From: Alphaproteobacteria bacterium
Lineage (GTDB): Bacteria; Pseudomonadota; Alphaproteobacteria; Caulobacterales; Caulobacteraceae
Length of the DNA stretch: 64,000 bases
Assembly (NCBI GenBank): GCA_018820275.1
Contig: JAHJOO010000017.1
Location: forward strand, 1-64,000
Direction of reading: 5' to 3'
Shown piece after piece: positions 41,874 through 51,642 of this stretch (the stretch's first letter is position 1; every line of letters begins with the position of its first letter). The notes below the pieces were generated by a model, which worked only from the letters and a program-made list of their open reading frames with translations, was not told the origin of the DNA and searched no databases. The position numbers and the translations under genes are program-made.

Positions 41874-43135
41874 CCCTGCTTCGGCCCGACCGCCGCGGGG
41901 CTCTGGGCCTCATGGCCGGGGCCGCCGCGGGTCTGGCCGGCTGCGGTCGGCGAGGGGAGGGCACGCGCCTGACCTTCTGGGCCATGGGCAATGAGGCGAC
42001 CAACGTCCCGCAGATCCTGCCGCGGTTCGAGGCGCTGAATCCGGGCATCACGGTGGACGTCCAGGCCCTGCCGTGGACCGCCGCGCACCAGAAGCTGCTG
42101 ACCGCCTACGCCGGCTCCTCGCTGCCGGACCTCAGCCAGGTTGGCAACACCTGGGTGTCCGAGATGTCGGCCATCGGCGCGATCAGCGAACTGCCGTCGT
42201 CAGCCACCGACCTGCTGACCGACCAGTTCCCGGCGGTGCTCGACACCAACCGGGTGAACGGCCGCGTCGTCGGCGTGCCGTGGTACGTCGACACCCGTCT
42301 GCTGTTCGTGCGCACCGACATCCTCGGCCGCGCCGGCTACGACGCCGTGCCGACCACCTGGCCCGAATGGAAGGCCGCCATGCACGCGGTCAAGCGGGTG
42401 CAGGGCCCTGACAAATACGCCATCCTGTTGCCGCTCAACGAGTTCGAGCAGCTTCTGACCCTGGGGCTTCAGGGCGACGAGCCCCTGCTGCGCGACGACG
42501 ACACGCGCGGCAACTTCTCCAGCGCGTCCTTCGTCGCGGCGCTCGCCTTCTACAAGAGCCTGTTCGACGAGGGCCTGGCCCCGGTCGCCTCCTCGACCCA
42601 GATCTCCAACGTCTGGACCGAGTTCGACCGCGGCTGGTTCAGCTTCCACTTCTCCGGCCCCTGGACCATCGGCGAGTTCCGCGACCGCCTGTCGCCGACC
42701 ACGCAGTGGAACACCGCCGGCGTGCCCGGTCCGCGTGGCCCCGGGGCCTCGGCCCCCGGCGGGTCGTCGCTGGTGGTCTACCGGTCCTCGCCCAACCAGG
42801 AGGCGGCGTGGAAACTGGTGCGCTTCCTCATGGACCCGGCGATCCAGGTCGAGTTCAACCGCATCACTGGCGACCTGCCCAGCCGCCCCAGCGCCTGGGC
42901 CGATCCGGCCGTCGTCTCCGACCCCGCCATCGCCGCCTTCCAGGGCCAGCTGGAGCGGGCGAAGCCCGTGCCCAAGGCGCCGGAGTGGGAGCGGATCGTC
43001 ACCGAGATGCAGATCGTCGCCGAGCGCATGGTGCGCGGCGAGTTCACGCCGCAGACCGCCGCCGCCGAGATCGACCGCCGCGCCGACCGGCTTCTGGCCA
43101 AGCGCCGCTGGATGAGGGAGCAGGGCAGGGCATGA
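41870..43135 (+). CDS. ABC transporter sugar-binding lipoprotein (CUT1 family)
   Basis: A 421-residue family-1 extracellular solute-binding protein. The signal has RPDRRGALGLMAG and a canonical lipobox LAGC with Cys25, so it is a lipid-anchored, possibly Tat-exported receptor for oligosaccharides. Domain marks: LTFWAMGNEATNVPQILPRFEALNPGITVDV, LPDLSQVGNTWVSEM, GVPWYVDTRLLFVRTD, and WFSFHFSGPWTIGEF, as in MalE-like proteins. Trp and other aromatic residues in the hinge (PWYVDTR, GPWTIG) should stack on glucose units. Start and stop each form ATGA overlaps with neighbours. Confidence 0.92.
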   Translation: MTLLRPDRRGALGLMAGAAAGLAGCGRRGEGTRLTFWAMGNEATNVPQILPRFEALNPGITVDVQALPWTAAHQKLLTAYAGSSLPDLSQVGNTWVSEMSAIGAISELPSSATDLLTDQFPAVLDTNRVNGRVVGVPWYVDTRLLFVRTDILGRAGYDAVPTTWPEWKAAMHAVKRVQGPDKYAILLPLNEFEQLLTLGLQGDEPLLRDDDTRGNFSSASFVAALAFYKSLFDEGLAPVASSTQISNVWTEFDRGWFSFHFSGPWTIGEFRDRLSPTTQWNTAGVPGPRGPGASAPGGSSLVVYRSSPNQEAAWKLVRFLMDPAIQVEFNRITGDLPSRPSAWADPAVVSDPAIAAFQGQLERAKPVPKAPEWERIVTEMQIVAERMVRGEFTPQTAAAEIDRRADRLLAKRRWMREQGRA

Positions 43136-44070
43136 CCGCCGTCGAGGCCACCATCGCCGCCGAACCGCGCCGCCCGGCCGCGAACCCGCGCACCCGCTCG
43201 CGCGCCGCCTGGGGCTTCGTCGCCCCAGCCCTGATCGCCATCGCCGTCTTCTTCGCCGTGCCGGTCTTCGCGGCTCTGCTGCTCAGCCTGACCGACTTCG
43301 ACATCTACGCCCTCGCAGACCTGCGGAACCTGCGCTTCGTCGGGCTGGACAACTATGTGAACCTGTTCAGCAATCCGCTATTCTGGGGGGCCATGAAGAA
43401 CACCGGCCTGTTCGCCCTGATCGGCGTGCCGGCCTCGATCGCCGCCTCCCTGGCGGCCGCCCTGCTGCTGAACGCCCGCATCATCAGGTGGCGACCGGTC
43501 TGGCGCGTGGCTTTCTTCGCCCCCTTCGTCACCACCCTGGTCGCCACAGCGGTGTTGTGGAACTACCTGCTGCACACCCGCTACGGCCTGATCAACTGGG
43601 CCCTGACCGGCGTCGGCCTGCCCGCCGTCGACTGGCTGGGCAGCCCGGCGACCTCGATCCCGGCCATCCTGATCTTCGTCGTGTGGAAGACCTTCGGCTA
43701 CAACATGCTGATCTTCCTGGCCGTCCTCCAGACCGTGCCGGACGAGCTGCACGAGGCCGCGCGCATCGACGGGGCCGGGGCCTGGACGCGCTTCCGGCAC
43801 GTCACCCTGCCGGCCATCGCCCCCACCCTGCTGCTGGTGTCCATCATCTCGGTGGCCAGCTTCTTCCAGCTGTTCGCCGAACCCTATGTCATGACCCAGG
43901 GCGGCCCCGCCCAGTCGACCGTGACGGTGCTCTACTTCATGTACGAAGAGGGCTTCAAATGGTGGAACCTTGGGTCCGCCTCGGCGGTCGCCTTCATCCT
44001 CTTCCTCTGCATCCTCGCCATCACCCTGATCCAGCTGGCGGTGGCCGGCCGTCTGGGGGCCTACGAATGA
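43132..44070 (+). CDS. ABC sugar transporter permease, MalF-like
   Basis: A 312-residue inner-membrane permease of the CUT1 type with six helices. The conserved EAA loop, which docks the ATPase, is EAARIDGAGAWTRFRHVTLP, and the N-terminal WGFVAPALIAIAVFFAVPVFAALLLSL is the first helix. Typical end of MalF-like proteins: FLCILAITLIQLAVAGR. A 4-base ATGA overlap on both sides. Works with the second permease, the binding protein and the ATPase encoded at 48376-49461. Confidence 0.93.
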   Translation: MTAVEATIAAEPRRPAANPRTRSRAAWGFVAPALIAIAVFFAVPVFAALLLSLTDFDIYALADLRNLRFVGLDNYVNLFSNPLFWGAMKNTGLFALIGVPASIAASLAAALLLNARIIRWRPVWRVAFFAPFVTTLVATAVLWNYLLHTRYGLINWALTGVGLPAVDWLGSPATSIPAILIFVVWKTFGYNMLIFLAVLQTVPDELHEAARIDGAGAWTRFRHVTLPAIAPTLLLVSIISVASFFQLFAEPYVMTQGGPAQSTVTVLYFMYEEGFKWWNLGSASAVAFILFLCILAITLIQLAVAGRLGAYE

Positions 44071-44894
44071 GCCGGCGCTTCAATCTTCAGGCGGTGCTCG
44101 CCAACCTGGCGGTCGTGGTCCTCGTCGTGATCGTCCTGTTTCCGCTGGTCTGGATGGTCTCGGTCAGCTTCATGAGCCAGGGCGAGGCCGCCACCTTCCC
44201 GCCGCCGCTGCTGCCGTCGAAGCCGACGCTGGAACACTACCGCGACCTGTTCGTGACCCAGGGCATGGGCCGCTACATGCTGAACAGCCTGATCCTGGCC
44301 ACCCTGGCCACGATCCTGGCCCTGCTGTTCACCGTCCCCGCCGGCTATGCCTTCGCCAAGCTGCGCTTCGCCGGCCGGGAGCGCCTGTTCCAGCTGCTCG
44401 TCGCCGCCCTGGTGGTGCCGGCCCAGATCGGCACCCTGCCGCTGTTCCTGATGCTGAAGTCGATGGGGCTGGTGAACACCTATGCGGGGGCGCTGGTGCC
44501 CTGGCTGGCGTCCATCTTCGGCCTGTTCCTGGTGCGCCAGTATTCCCTGTCGATCCCCGACGAGATGCTGGAGGCCGCGCGCGTCGACGGCGCGTCCGAG
44601 GGCCAGATCTTCCGCCGCGTGGTCCTGCCGACGCTGCAGCCGATCGTCGTGACCCTGGCCCTGTTCGTGTTCCTCGGCAGCTGGAACGACTTCCTGTGGC
44701 CGCTGATCGTGCTGACCGACCAGTCGAACTACACCCTGCCCGTGGCCCTGGCGGCCATGTCGCGCGAGCACGTCCAGGACGCCGAGATGATGATGGCCGG
44801 CGCCGTCCTCACCGTCGCCCCCGTGCTCATCCTCTTCCTCGCCCTCCAACGCTACTACATCCGCGGCATGCTCGCGGGCAGCGTGAAGGGCTGA
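44067..44894 (+). CDS. ABC sugar transporter permease, MalG-like
   Basis: A 275-residue inner-membrane permease, second of the pair, six helices. The EAA loop is EAARVDGASEGQIFRRVVLP. The N-terminal FPLVWMVSVSFMSQGEAA and C-terminal LQRYYIRGMLAGSVKG are MalG marks. The gene begins inside the first permease stop (ATGA). It is followed after 20 bases by the six-hairpin glycosidase gene. Confidence 0.93.
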   Translation: MSRRFNLQAVLANLAVVVLVVIVLFPLVWMVSVSFMSQGEAATFPPPLLPSKPTLEHYRDLFVTQGMGRYMLNSLILATLATILALLFTVPAGYAFAKLRFAGRERLFQLLVAALVVPAQIGTLPLFLMLKSMGLVNTYAGALVPWLASIFGLFLVRQYSLSIPDEMLEAARVDGASEGQIFRRVVLPTLQPIVVTLALFVFLGSWNDFLWPLIVLTDQSNYTLPVALAAMSREHVQDAEMMMAGAVLTVAPVLILFLALQRYYIRGMLAGSVKG

Positions 44895-44914
44895 CCTGTC
44901 GCGGAGCTGAAAGT

Positions 44915-47900
44915 ATGCGCGTTCTCCTCGGCGTCCTTGCGGCGTTCGTCCTCACCACCCCCGCCCTCGCCCAGGAGCCTCGCGTCCTCGACGCCTTCGA
45001 GGACCTGTCGCCGTGGGCGGCCGACGCCTCGACCGACGTCTCCTCCGCCGTCGCCCCGGTGGACGGGCGCGAAGGGCGGGCCATGCGCCTCAGCTACGAC
45101 TTCAACGGCCGCTCGGGCTACGCCTTCGCCGCCCGCGCCATCGACCTGAACGTGCCGGAGAATTTCGAGATCAGCTTCTGGGCCCGCGGCGACATGCGGC
45201 CCAACACGCTGGAGATCAAATTCGTCGACGCCACCGGCCGCAACGTCCACTGGCGCCGCATCGAAAACTTCACCGCCCCGTCCGAATGGACCCGCTTCAC
45301 CATCAAGCGGCGCCAGATCACCTGGGCCTGGGGCCCGGATCCCGACCGCACCTTCCGCGGGGCCGAGCGCATCGAGTTCGTGGTCACGGCGGGGCAGGGC
45401 GGCGCGGGCACGCTGGAGGTCGACCAGCTGGAGATGCGCGAGCTGCCGCCCGAGCCGGGCGTGCCGCCGCGCCCCCTGGCGGAGGCCACCAGCGTCGACG
45501 GCCTGAACGTCGCCGCCCGCGCCATCGACGACGACCTCCTGACCTTCTGGCGGTCGCAGCCGGGCGCCGACCAGTCCCTGACGCTGGACCTCGGCTATGA
45601 GCGCGAGTTCGGCGGCCTGACCCTGCGCTGGGCCGACCGCTACGCCGCCTCCGGCTACGTCGTCCAGGCGTCCCCGGACGGCCGCGAGTGGCGCGAGCTG
45701 GTCCGCGTGAGCGACGGCGACGGCGGGACGGATTGGCTGCTTACGCCCGAGGCCTCGGCCCGCTGGCTGCGGATCGACCTGCAACGGCCCCTCGATCAGT
45801 CGGGCGTCGTCGGTCAGGCCGGCGCCGGCCAGCGTCTCGGTCAGGCGGCCACGAACGCCTACGCCCTGACCTCGGTCGAGATCGAGCCCCTGGCGTTCGG
45901 CGAGACGCCGACGAAGTTCGTCATGGCCGTGGCGCAGGAGAACCTGCGCGGCCTCTATCCCCGCGGTTTTCTGGGTGAACAGCCCTACTGGACCCTGGTC
46001 GGCGTCGACGGCGGCGGCGAGAGCGGCCTGATGTCCGAGGACGGCGCCATCGAGCTGCGCCGCGCCGGACCCTCGATCGAGCCCTTCGTGGTCGACAACG
46101 GCCGCCTGATCACCTGGGCCGACGTCAACATTGACCAGTCCCTGCGCGACGGCGATCTGCCGATCCCGACCGTCACCTGGACCGCCGACGACTGGACGCT
46201 GGCGATCACCAGCTTCGCCGAGGGAGAGCCGGATCGGGCCCAGCTGTACGGCCGCTACGTCCTGACCAACACCTCCCCGCGCCCGCGCGCCCTGACGCTG
46301 GCGCTGGCCGCCCGTCCTTTCCAGGTCAACGGCCCGGTCCAGTTCCTCGCCATCCCCGGGGGCGTCGGCCCGATCGAACAGGTCGACTGGAACGGCTCGA
46401 CCCTCGTGCTCAACGACGCGATCCGAATCTCCGCCCTCGTCATGCCCGACGCGGTCTCGGCCGCGACGTTTCAGGCCGGGGCCGATCCGCAGGCGCTGGT
46501 CGCCGCCTCCGGAGCCCGCCGGGCGCCCGGGGTCCGGCTCGTCGACTCCGACGCCTCGGGCCTGATGGCGGGGGCCCTGCACTATGACGTCACGCTTCAA
46601 CCGGGCGAGAGCCGCACCTTCGGCCTCGTCGCCCGGCTGGCCGGCCCGACGCCCGACCTGCCGCCGACCGGCGCGGTCGAGGCCGTGCTGGACGCCGCCG
46701 AGGACCGCGTCGCCGCCGACTGGCGCGGCAAGATGGACCGCTTCGACCTGATCCTGCCGCCGCAGGCCCAGCGCATCGAGGACGTGGCCAAATCCTCGCT
46801 GGCCCACATGCTGATGTCGCGGCAGGGGCCGATCATCCAGCCCGGCACGCGCAGCTACAACCGCTCCTGGATCCGCGACGGCGCGATGATGGCCGAGGGC
46901 TTGAACCGCCTCGGCCATGCCGAGATCTCGGCCGCCTATCTGGACTGGTACGCCCCCTATGTCTTCGAGGACGGCAAGGTGCCCTGCTGCGTCGACCAGC
47001 GTGGCTCCGACCCCGTGCCCGAGAACGACAGCCACGGCGAGTTCATCTTCCTGGCCGCCGAGAACTACCGCCACACCCGCGACCGCGCGGCGCTGGAGCG
47101 CGTCTGGCCCCAGGTGCAAAAGGCGATCGCCTATATGGACGGCCTGCGCGCCACCACGCGCACGGCGGAGTTCCGGACCCCCGACACCCGCCACCTGTTC
47201 GGCCTCTTGCCCCCGACCATCAGCCACGAGGGCTATTCCGACAATCCGGCCTATTCCTACTGGGACGACTTCTGGGGCCTGATCGGCTATCGCGACGCCG
47301 CCTTCATCGCCGACGTCCTGGGCGAGGCCGAAGCCGCGGCCCGCATCCGCGCCGCGGGCGCCGAGTTCCAGACCGACCTCATGGCCTCGATCACCGCGAC
47401 GGCCGAACATCACGACATCGACTGGATCGCCGGTGCCGCCGACCGCGGCGACTTCGACGCCACCTCGACCACCATCGGCCTGTCGCCGGGCGGCTTCATC
47501 GACGAGCTGCCGCAGACCCTCCTGACCAATACCTTCGACAAGTGGTGGGAGAATTTCACGGCGCGGCAGGAGAACCGCATGACGTGGCGCGACTACACCC
47601 CCTACGAGCTGCGCAATGTCGGGGCCCTGATCCGTCTCGGCCGCCGCGACGAGGCCCTTCGGGCGCTGGACTTCTACTTCGCCGACATGCGCCCCGTCGC
47701 CTGGAATGGCTGGGCCGAGGTCGTCGGCCATCACGAGCGCGAGCCGCGCTTCATCGGCGACATGCCGCACGCCTGGATCAGCTCGGATTACATCCGCTCG
47801 GCCATCGACCTGCTGGTCTATGAGCGGGTGGACGACGGCGTGCTGGTGCTGGCGGCCGGCCTGCCGTTCGACTGGATGGCGTCCGACACCGGCGTCGGCG

Positions 47901-48130
47901 TCCGCGACCTGCGCACCGCCCACGGCCTGCTCAGCTGGCATCTGAAGCGCGACGGGGCCGCCTGGACGCTCACCTTCACCGGCGCGGCCTCACCGACCGG
48001 CGGCTTCGAACTCCACTGGCCCGAAGACCAGCCCGTCCCCGCCCGCGTCCGCATCGACGGCCGCGCCGCGCAGTGGGACGGGCACGTGCTAGCGATCCCT
48101 GCCGGCGCCCGGCGGGTGGAGATGCGGTGA
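44915..48130 (+). CDS. large secreted six-hairpin glycosidase-like protein with N-terminal binding domains
   Basis: A 1071-residue protein with a signal peptide (MRVLLGVLAAFVLTTPALAQ). Residues about 25-170 look like a carbohydrate-binding beta-sandwich (MRLSYDFNGRSGYAFAAR, ISFWARGDMRP, FTIKRRQI), and 175-300 like a discoidin (F5/8 type C) domain (AIDDDLLTFWRS, GGLTLRWADRYAASGYVVQASPDGREW). After a long beta-rich part the C-terminal (alpha/alpha)6 region (about 600-960) has NRSWIRDGA (649-657) and YWDDFWGLIGY (WDD at 783-785), as in GH15/63/94-like clan folds. The exact family is not recognised. It starts 20 bases after the second permease and may process oligosaccharides before uptake. Confidence 0.8.
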   Translation: MRVLLGVLAAFVLTTPALAQEPRVLDAFEDLSPWAADASTDVSSAVAPVDGREGRAMRLSYDFNGRSGYAFAARAIDLNVPENFEISFWARGDMRPNTLEIKFVDATGRNVHWRRIENFTAPSEWTRFTIKRRQITWAWGPDPDRTFRGAERIEFVVTAGQGGAGTLEVDQLEMRELPPEPGVPPRPLAEATSVDGLNVAARAIDDDLLTFWRSQPGADQSLTLDLGYEREFGGLTLRWADRYAASGYVVQASPDGREWRELVRVSDGDGGTDWLLTPEASARWLRIDLQRPLDQSGVVGQAGAGQRLGQAATNAYALTSVEIEPLAFGETPTKFVMAVAQENLRGLYPRGFLGEQPYWTLVGVDGGGESGLMSEDGAIELRRAGPSIEPFVVDNGRLITWADVNIDQSLRDGDLPIPTVTWTADDWTLAITSFAEGEPDRAQLYGRYVLTNTSPRPRALTLALAARPFQVNGPVQFLAIPGGVGPIEQVDWNGSTLVLNDAIRISALVMPDAVSAATFQAGADPQALVAASGARRAPGVRLVDSDASGLMAGALHYDVTLQPGESRTFGLVARLAGPTPDLPPTGAVEAVLDAAEDRVAADWRGKMDRFDLILPPQAQRIEDVAKSSLAHMLMSRQGPIIQPGTRSYNRSWIRDGAMMAEGLNRLGHAEISAAYLDWYAPYVFEDGKVPCCVDQRGSDPVPENDSHGEFIFLAAENYRHTRDRAALERVWPQVQKAIAYMDGLRATTRTAEFRTPDTRHLFGLLPPTISHEGYSDNPAYSYWDDFWGLIGYRDAAFIADVLGEAEAAARIRAAGAEFQTDLMASITATAEHHDIDWIAGAADRGDFDATSTTIGLSPGGFIDELPQTLLTNTFDKWWENFTARQENRMTWRDYTPYELRNVGALIRLGRRDEALRALDFYFADMRPVAWNGWAEVVGHHEREPRFIGDMPHAWISSDYIRSAIDLLVYERVDDGVLVLAAGLPFDWMASDTGVGVRDLRTAHGLLSWHLKRDGAAWTLTFTGAASPTGGFELHWPEDQPVPARVRIDGRAAQWDGHVLAIPAGARRVEMR

Positions 48131-48155
48131 TGCATCAAGCGGGGACAGTTCACTT

Positions 48156-48346
48156 GTCATCCCGGCCGAAGCGAAGCGAAGAGCCGGGACGTCCGTTCTG
48201 CTGCTCATAATCTCCCGGAAATCGCGGATGCGATTGTCCGGGAGGCGGCCAACCTTCCCCCGGACAGCCACTTCGTGTCTTCCGGGGGGCATTGCCGAAT
48301 GCTCAGGGGCGTCCCGGATAATCGCTGGCGCGATTTCCGGGATGAC
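48156..48346. repeat. REP-like composite palindromic element
   Basis: A 191-bp non-coding element bounded by a perfect 10-bp inverted repeat gtcatcccgg (48156-48165)/ccgggatgac (48337-48346). Four hairpins lie inside: 48160-48189, 48213-48243, 48257-48288 and 48312-48342. The second and fourth share the core tcccgg..atcgc / gcgatt..ccggga, so one unit is repeated. It resembles REP/BIME or MITE-like elements common between genes of alphaproteobacteria. It separates the convergent ends of the glycosidase and ATPase genes and could stop transcription from both sides. Confidence 0.65.
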
Positions 48347-48375
48347 AAGACCCGATAGGATCGATGAGCACCGCG

Positions 48376-49461
<1,086 letters not shown>

Positions 49462-49498
49462 CCGTCTCCACCCACGCCGGTTTCTTCTTTGGCGTCAG

Positions 49499-49512
49499 CG
49501 TAAACGGTTACA
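49499..49512. promoter_or_regulatory. LacI-type operator upstream of ugpC
   Basis: On the minus strand TGTAACCGTTTACG, 12 of 14 bases identical with the site at 33039-33052. It lies 38 bases before the ugpC ATG, where it would block transcription. Confidence 0.65.
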
Positions 49513-49527
49513 GGGCCGGTGCAATCC

Positions 49528-51471
49528 TCAGGCGCGCTTCGGCTTGCCCTTGAACGGCTTGCCGTCGGCCTTGGGGCGGAAGGGCTTGGCGCCCGGCTTG
49601 CCGGCCCACGGCTTCTTCTCGCCCTGCGGCTTCTCCACCCAGGGCTTCTTGCCCGCGGGCGTCGGGTCGTCCTTGGAGCGCTTCACCCATTTCGGCTTGT
49701 CGCCGGCCGGCGCGGCCGCCGCCGCGGCGGGGGGACGCGGGGTCCAGGGCTTCTTCGGCGCGTCGCCCTCGGCGCGCGGCTTGCGGAAGGGCTTGTCGGG
49801 GCGGTCGCCGGCCGGCTTGTCCCACTTGCGCAGGCTCTTCTCGCCCGGCGCCGGGGCCACCGCGTCCTGGATGGTCACGTCCGGATCGCCGCCCTTGGCG
49901 ATGGCGGCGCGGAACTTCGCCTCGGCCTCGGCGGTGATCTCGAACTTGGTCTCGCGATCGAAGATCTTGATCGAGCCCACGTCGCGCTTGGTGAGGTGAC
50001 CGAGGCGGCAGATCAGCGGCAGCAGCCATTTCGGGTCGGCGTTCTTCTCGCGGCCCACATTGATCCTGAACCAGCTCATGTCGCCGCCGCGCGCGAAGTC
50101 GACCAGCGGCCCCTCGGCCTGGCCGCGCTCGTTGCGACCGGTCGCCATCGCCCGGGCCATGCGGGCGTCGTCCTGCACGTCTTCCGGCGGCGGCAGCTTC
50201 TCGCGGTACAGCCGGATCAGGGCGGCCGCCACCTGCTCGGGGCTCGACCGCTCCAGCAGCTTGCGGCCCATCTCCAGCGAGTCCTCGTCGGCCGGCGCGG
50301 TCAGGACCGGGTCGGTCAGCATCCGCTCCTGATCCTTGGCGCGGATCTCGTCGGCGCTGGGCGGCCCCGACCATTCCGCCTCGATATTGGCCGAGCGCAG
50401 CATCAGCTCGACCTTGCGGCGCCGCGTGTGGCTGACCATCAGCACCGAGGTGCCCTTCTTGCCCGCGCGACCGGTCCGGCCCGAACGGTGCAGCAGGGTG
50501 GCCTTGTTCACCGGGATTTCGGCGTGGATCACCAGGCCGAGGTCCGGCAGGTCCAGCCCGCGCGCCGCCACGTCGGTGGCCACGCACACCCGCGCGTGTC
50601 CGTCGCGCAGCGCCTGCAGCGCCTCGGACCGCAGCGACTGGGTCAGCTCGCCGGACAGACCCACGACCTGGAAGCCGCGCTCGCGCAGGGACGCCGTCAG
50701 ATGCTTCACCCGCTCGCGCGTGTTGGCGAACACCAGGGCGCCGGGGCTTTCGAACCAGCGCAGCACATTGACCACGCCGTGCTCGATCTCGTGCGGGGCC
50801 ACGCGGATGGCCTTGTAGGCGATGTCGCCGTGCGCGACCGTCTTCGACGTCGTGTCGATGCGGAGGGCGTCGCGCTGATAGGTCTTGGCCAGCTGCGCGA
50901 TCTCGCGCGCGATGGTCGCCGAGAACAGCAGGGTCCGGCGCTCGGCCGGCGCGGCGTCGAGGATGAAGGTCAGGTCTTCGGCGAAGCCCATGTCCAGCAT
51001 CTCGTCGGCTTCATCCAGCACGACGGCCTTGATCTGCGACAGGTCCAGCCCGCCGCGTTCGACGTGGTCCTTCAGACGCCCCGGCGTGCCGACCACGATG
51101 CCGGCCCCGCGCTCCAGCACGCGCCGCTCGGCGCGCGGGTCCATCCCGCCGACGCAGGTGGCGATCCGCGCCCCGGCCCTGGCGTACAGCCACTCCAGCT
51201 CCTTCGACACCTGCAGCGCCAGCTCGCGCGTCGGGGCGATGATCAGGGCCTGCGGCGCGGCGTTGTCCTCGAACCGCTCGGCCTCGCCCAGCAGGGTCGT
51301 GGCCAGCGCCAGGCCGAACGCCACCGTCTTGCCCGATCCGGTCTGGGCCGAGACCAGCAGGTCGCGGCCCTCCTCGGCCTCCAGCACGGCGGACTGCACC
51401 GCGGTGGGCTCGTCATAGCCGCGCTCGGACAGGGCGCGATCAAGCGCGGGATGGCTGGCGGGGAAGGGCAT
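49528..51471 (-). CDS. DEAD-box RNA helicase with DbpA-type RNA-binding domain (DeaD/CsdA-like)
   Basis: A 647-residue helicase. Walker A AQTGSGKT at 42-49, DEAD at 153-156, LLFSATIA, ARGLD and HRSGRTGRAGKKG are all present. A DbpA/RNA-binding domain (PF03880 type; about 460-535: MSWFRINVGREKNADPKWLLPLICRLGHL) binds structured RNA such as 23S rRNA. The rest (about 560-647) is a Lys/Pro/Gly-rich disordered tail with repeats of KPW and KPF that helps RNA binding. The ATG at 51471 is used; a GTG at 51492 seven codons earlier is possible. Different from the RhlE-like protein at the left edge. Confidence 0.93.
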   Translation of the reverse strand: MPFPASHPALDRALSERGYDEPTAVQSAVLEAEEGRDLLVSAQTGSGKTVAFGLALATTLLGEAERFEDNAAPQALIIAPTRELALQVSKELEWLYARAGARIATCVGGMDPRAERRVLERGAGIVVGTPGRLKDHVERGGLDLSQIKAVVLDEADEMLDMGFAEDLTFILDAAPAERRTLLFSATIAREIAQLAKTYQRDALRIDTTSKTVAHGDIAYKAIRVAPHEIEHGVVNVLRWFESPGALVFANTRERVKHLTASLRERGFQVVGLSGELTQSLRSEALQALRDGHARVCVATDVAARGLDLPDLGLVIHAEIPVNKATLLHRSGRTGRAGKKGTSVLMVSHTRRRKVELMLRSANIEAEWSGPPSADEIRAKDQERMLTDPVLTAPADEDSLEMGRKLLERSSPEQVAAALIRLYREKLPPPEDVQDDARMARAMATGRNERGQAEGPLVDFARGGDMSWFRINVGREKNADPKWLLPLICRLGHLTKRDVGSIKIFDRETKFEITAEAEAKFRAAIAKGGDPDVTIQDAVAPAPGEKSLRKWDKPAGDRPDKPFRKPRAEGDAPKKPWTPRPPAAAAAAPAGDKPKWVKRSKDDPTPAGKKPWVEKPQGEKKPWAGKPGAKPFRPKADGKPFKGKPKRA

Positions 51472-51559
51472 GTCGGGTCGGTCCAATAGCACGGTCAGCG
51501 CGCGAACGGTCTGCGCGGGATCGGCGGACGGCGGCCTGTAGGGTGAGATAACGGCGAAA

Positions 51560-51634
51560 TGGTGGATGCGACAGGGATTGAACCTGTGACCCCCTCGGTG
51601 TGAACGAGGTGCTCTCCCGCTGAGCTACGCATCC
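51560..51634 (-). tRNA. tRNA-Val (anticodon CAC)
   Basis: A full cloverleaf is read on the minus strand: acceptor GGATGCG/CGCATCC, D arm with TAGCTCAGCGGGAGAGCA, anticodon stem CCTCG/CGAGG with loop TTCACAC (anticodon CAC), T arm with GGTTCAATCC, discriminator A and an encoded CCA. It decodes GUG. It starts 9 bases after the gph stop on the same strand, so it may be cut out of the gph transcript. Confidence 0.96.
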
Positions 51635-51642
51635 GGGCCGTT

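Noticed and set aside
48156..48346. Insertion sequence at the REP-like element.
   Set aside because: The element is 191 bp, has no coding potential and no clear target duplication, so at most it is a MITE or REP doublet.
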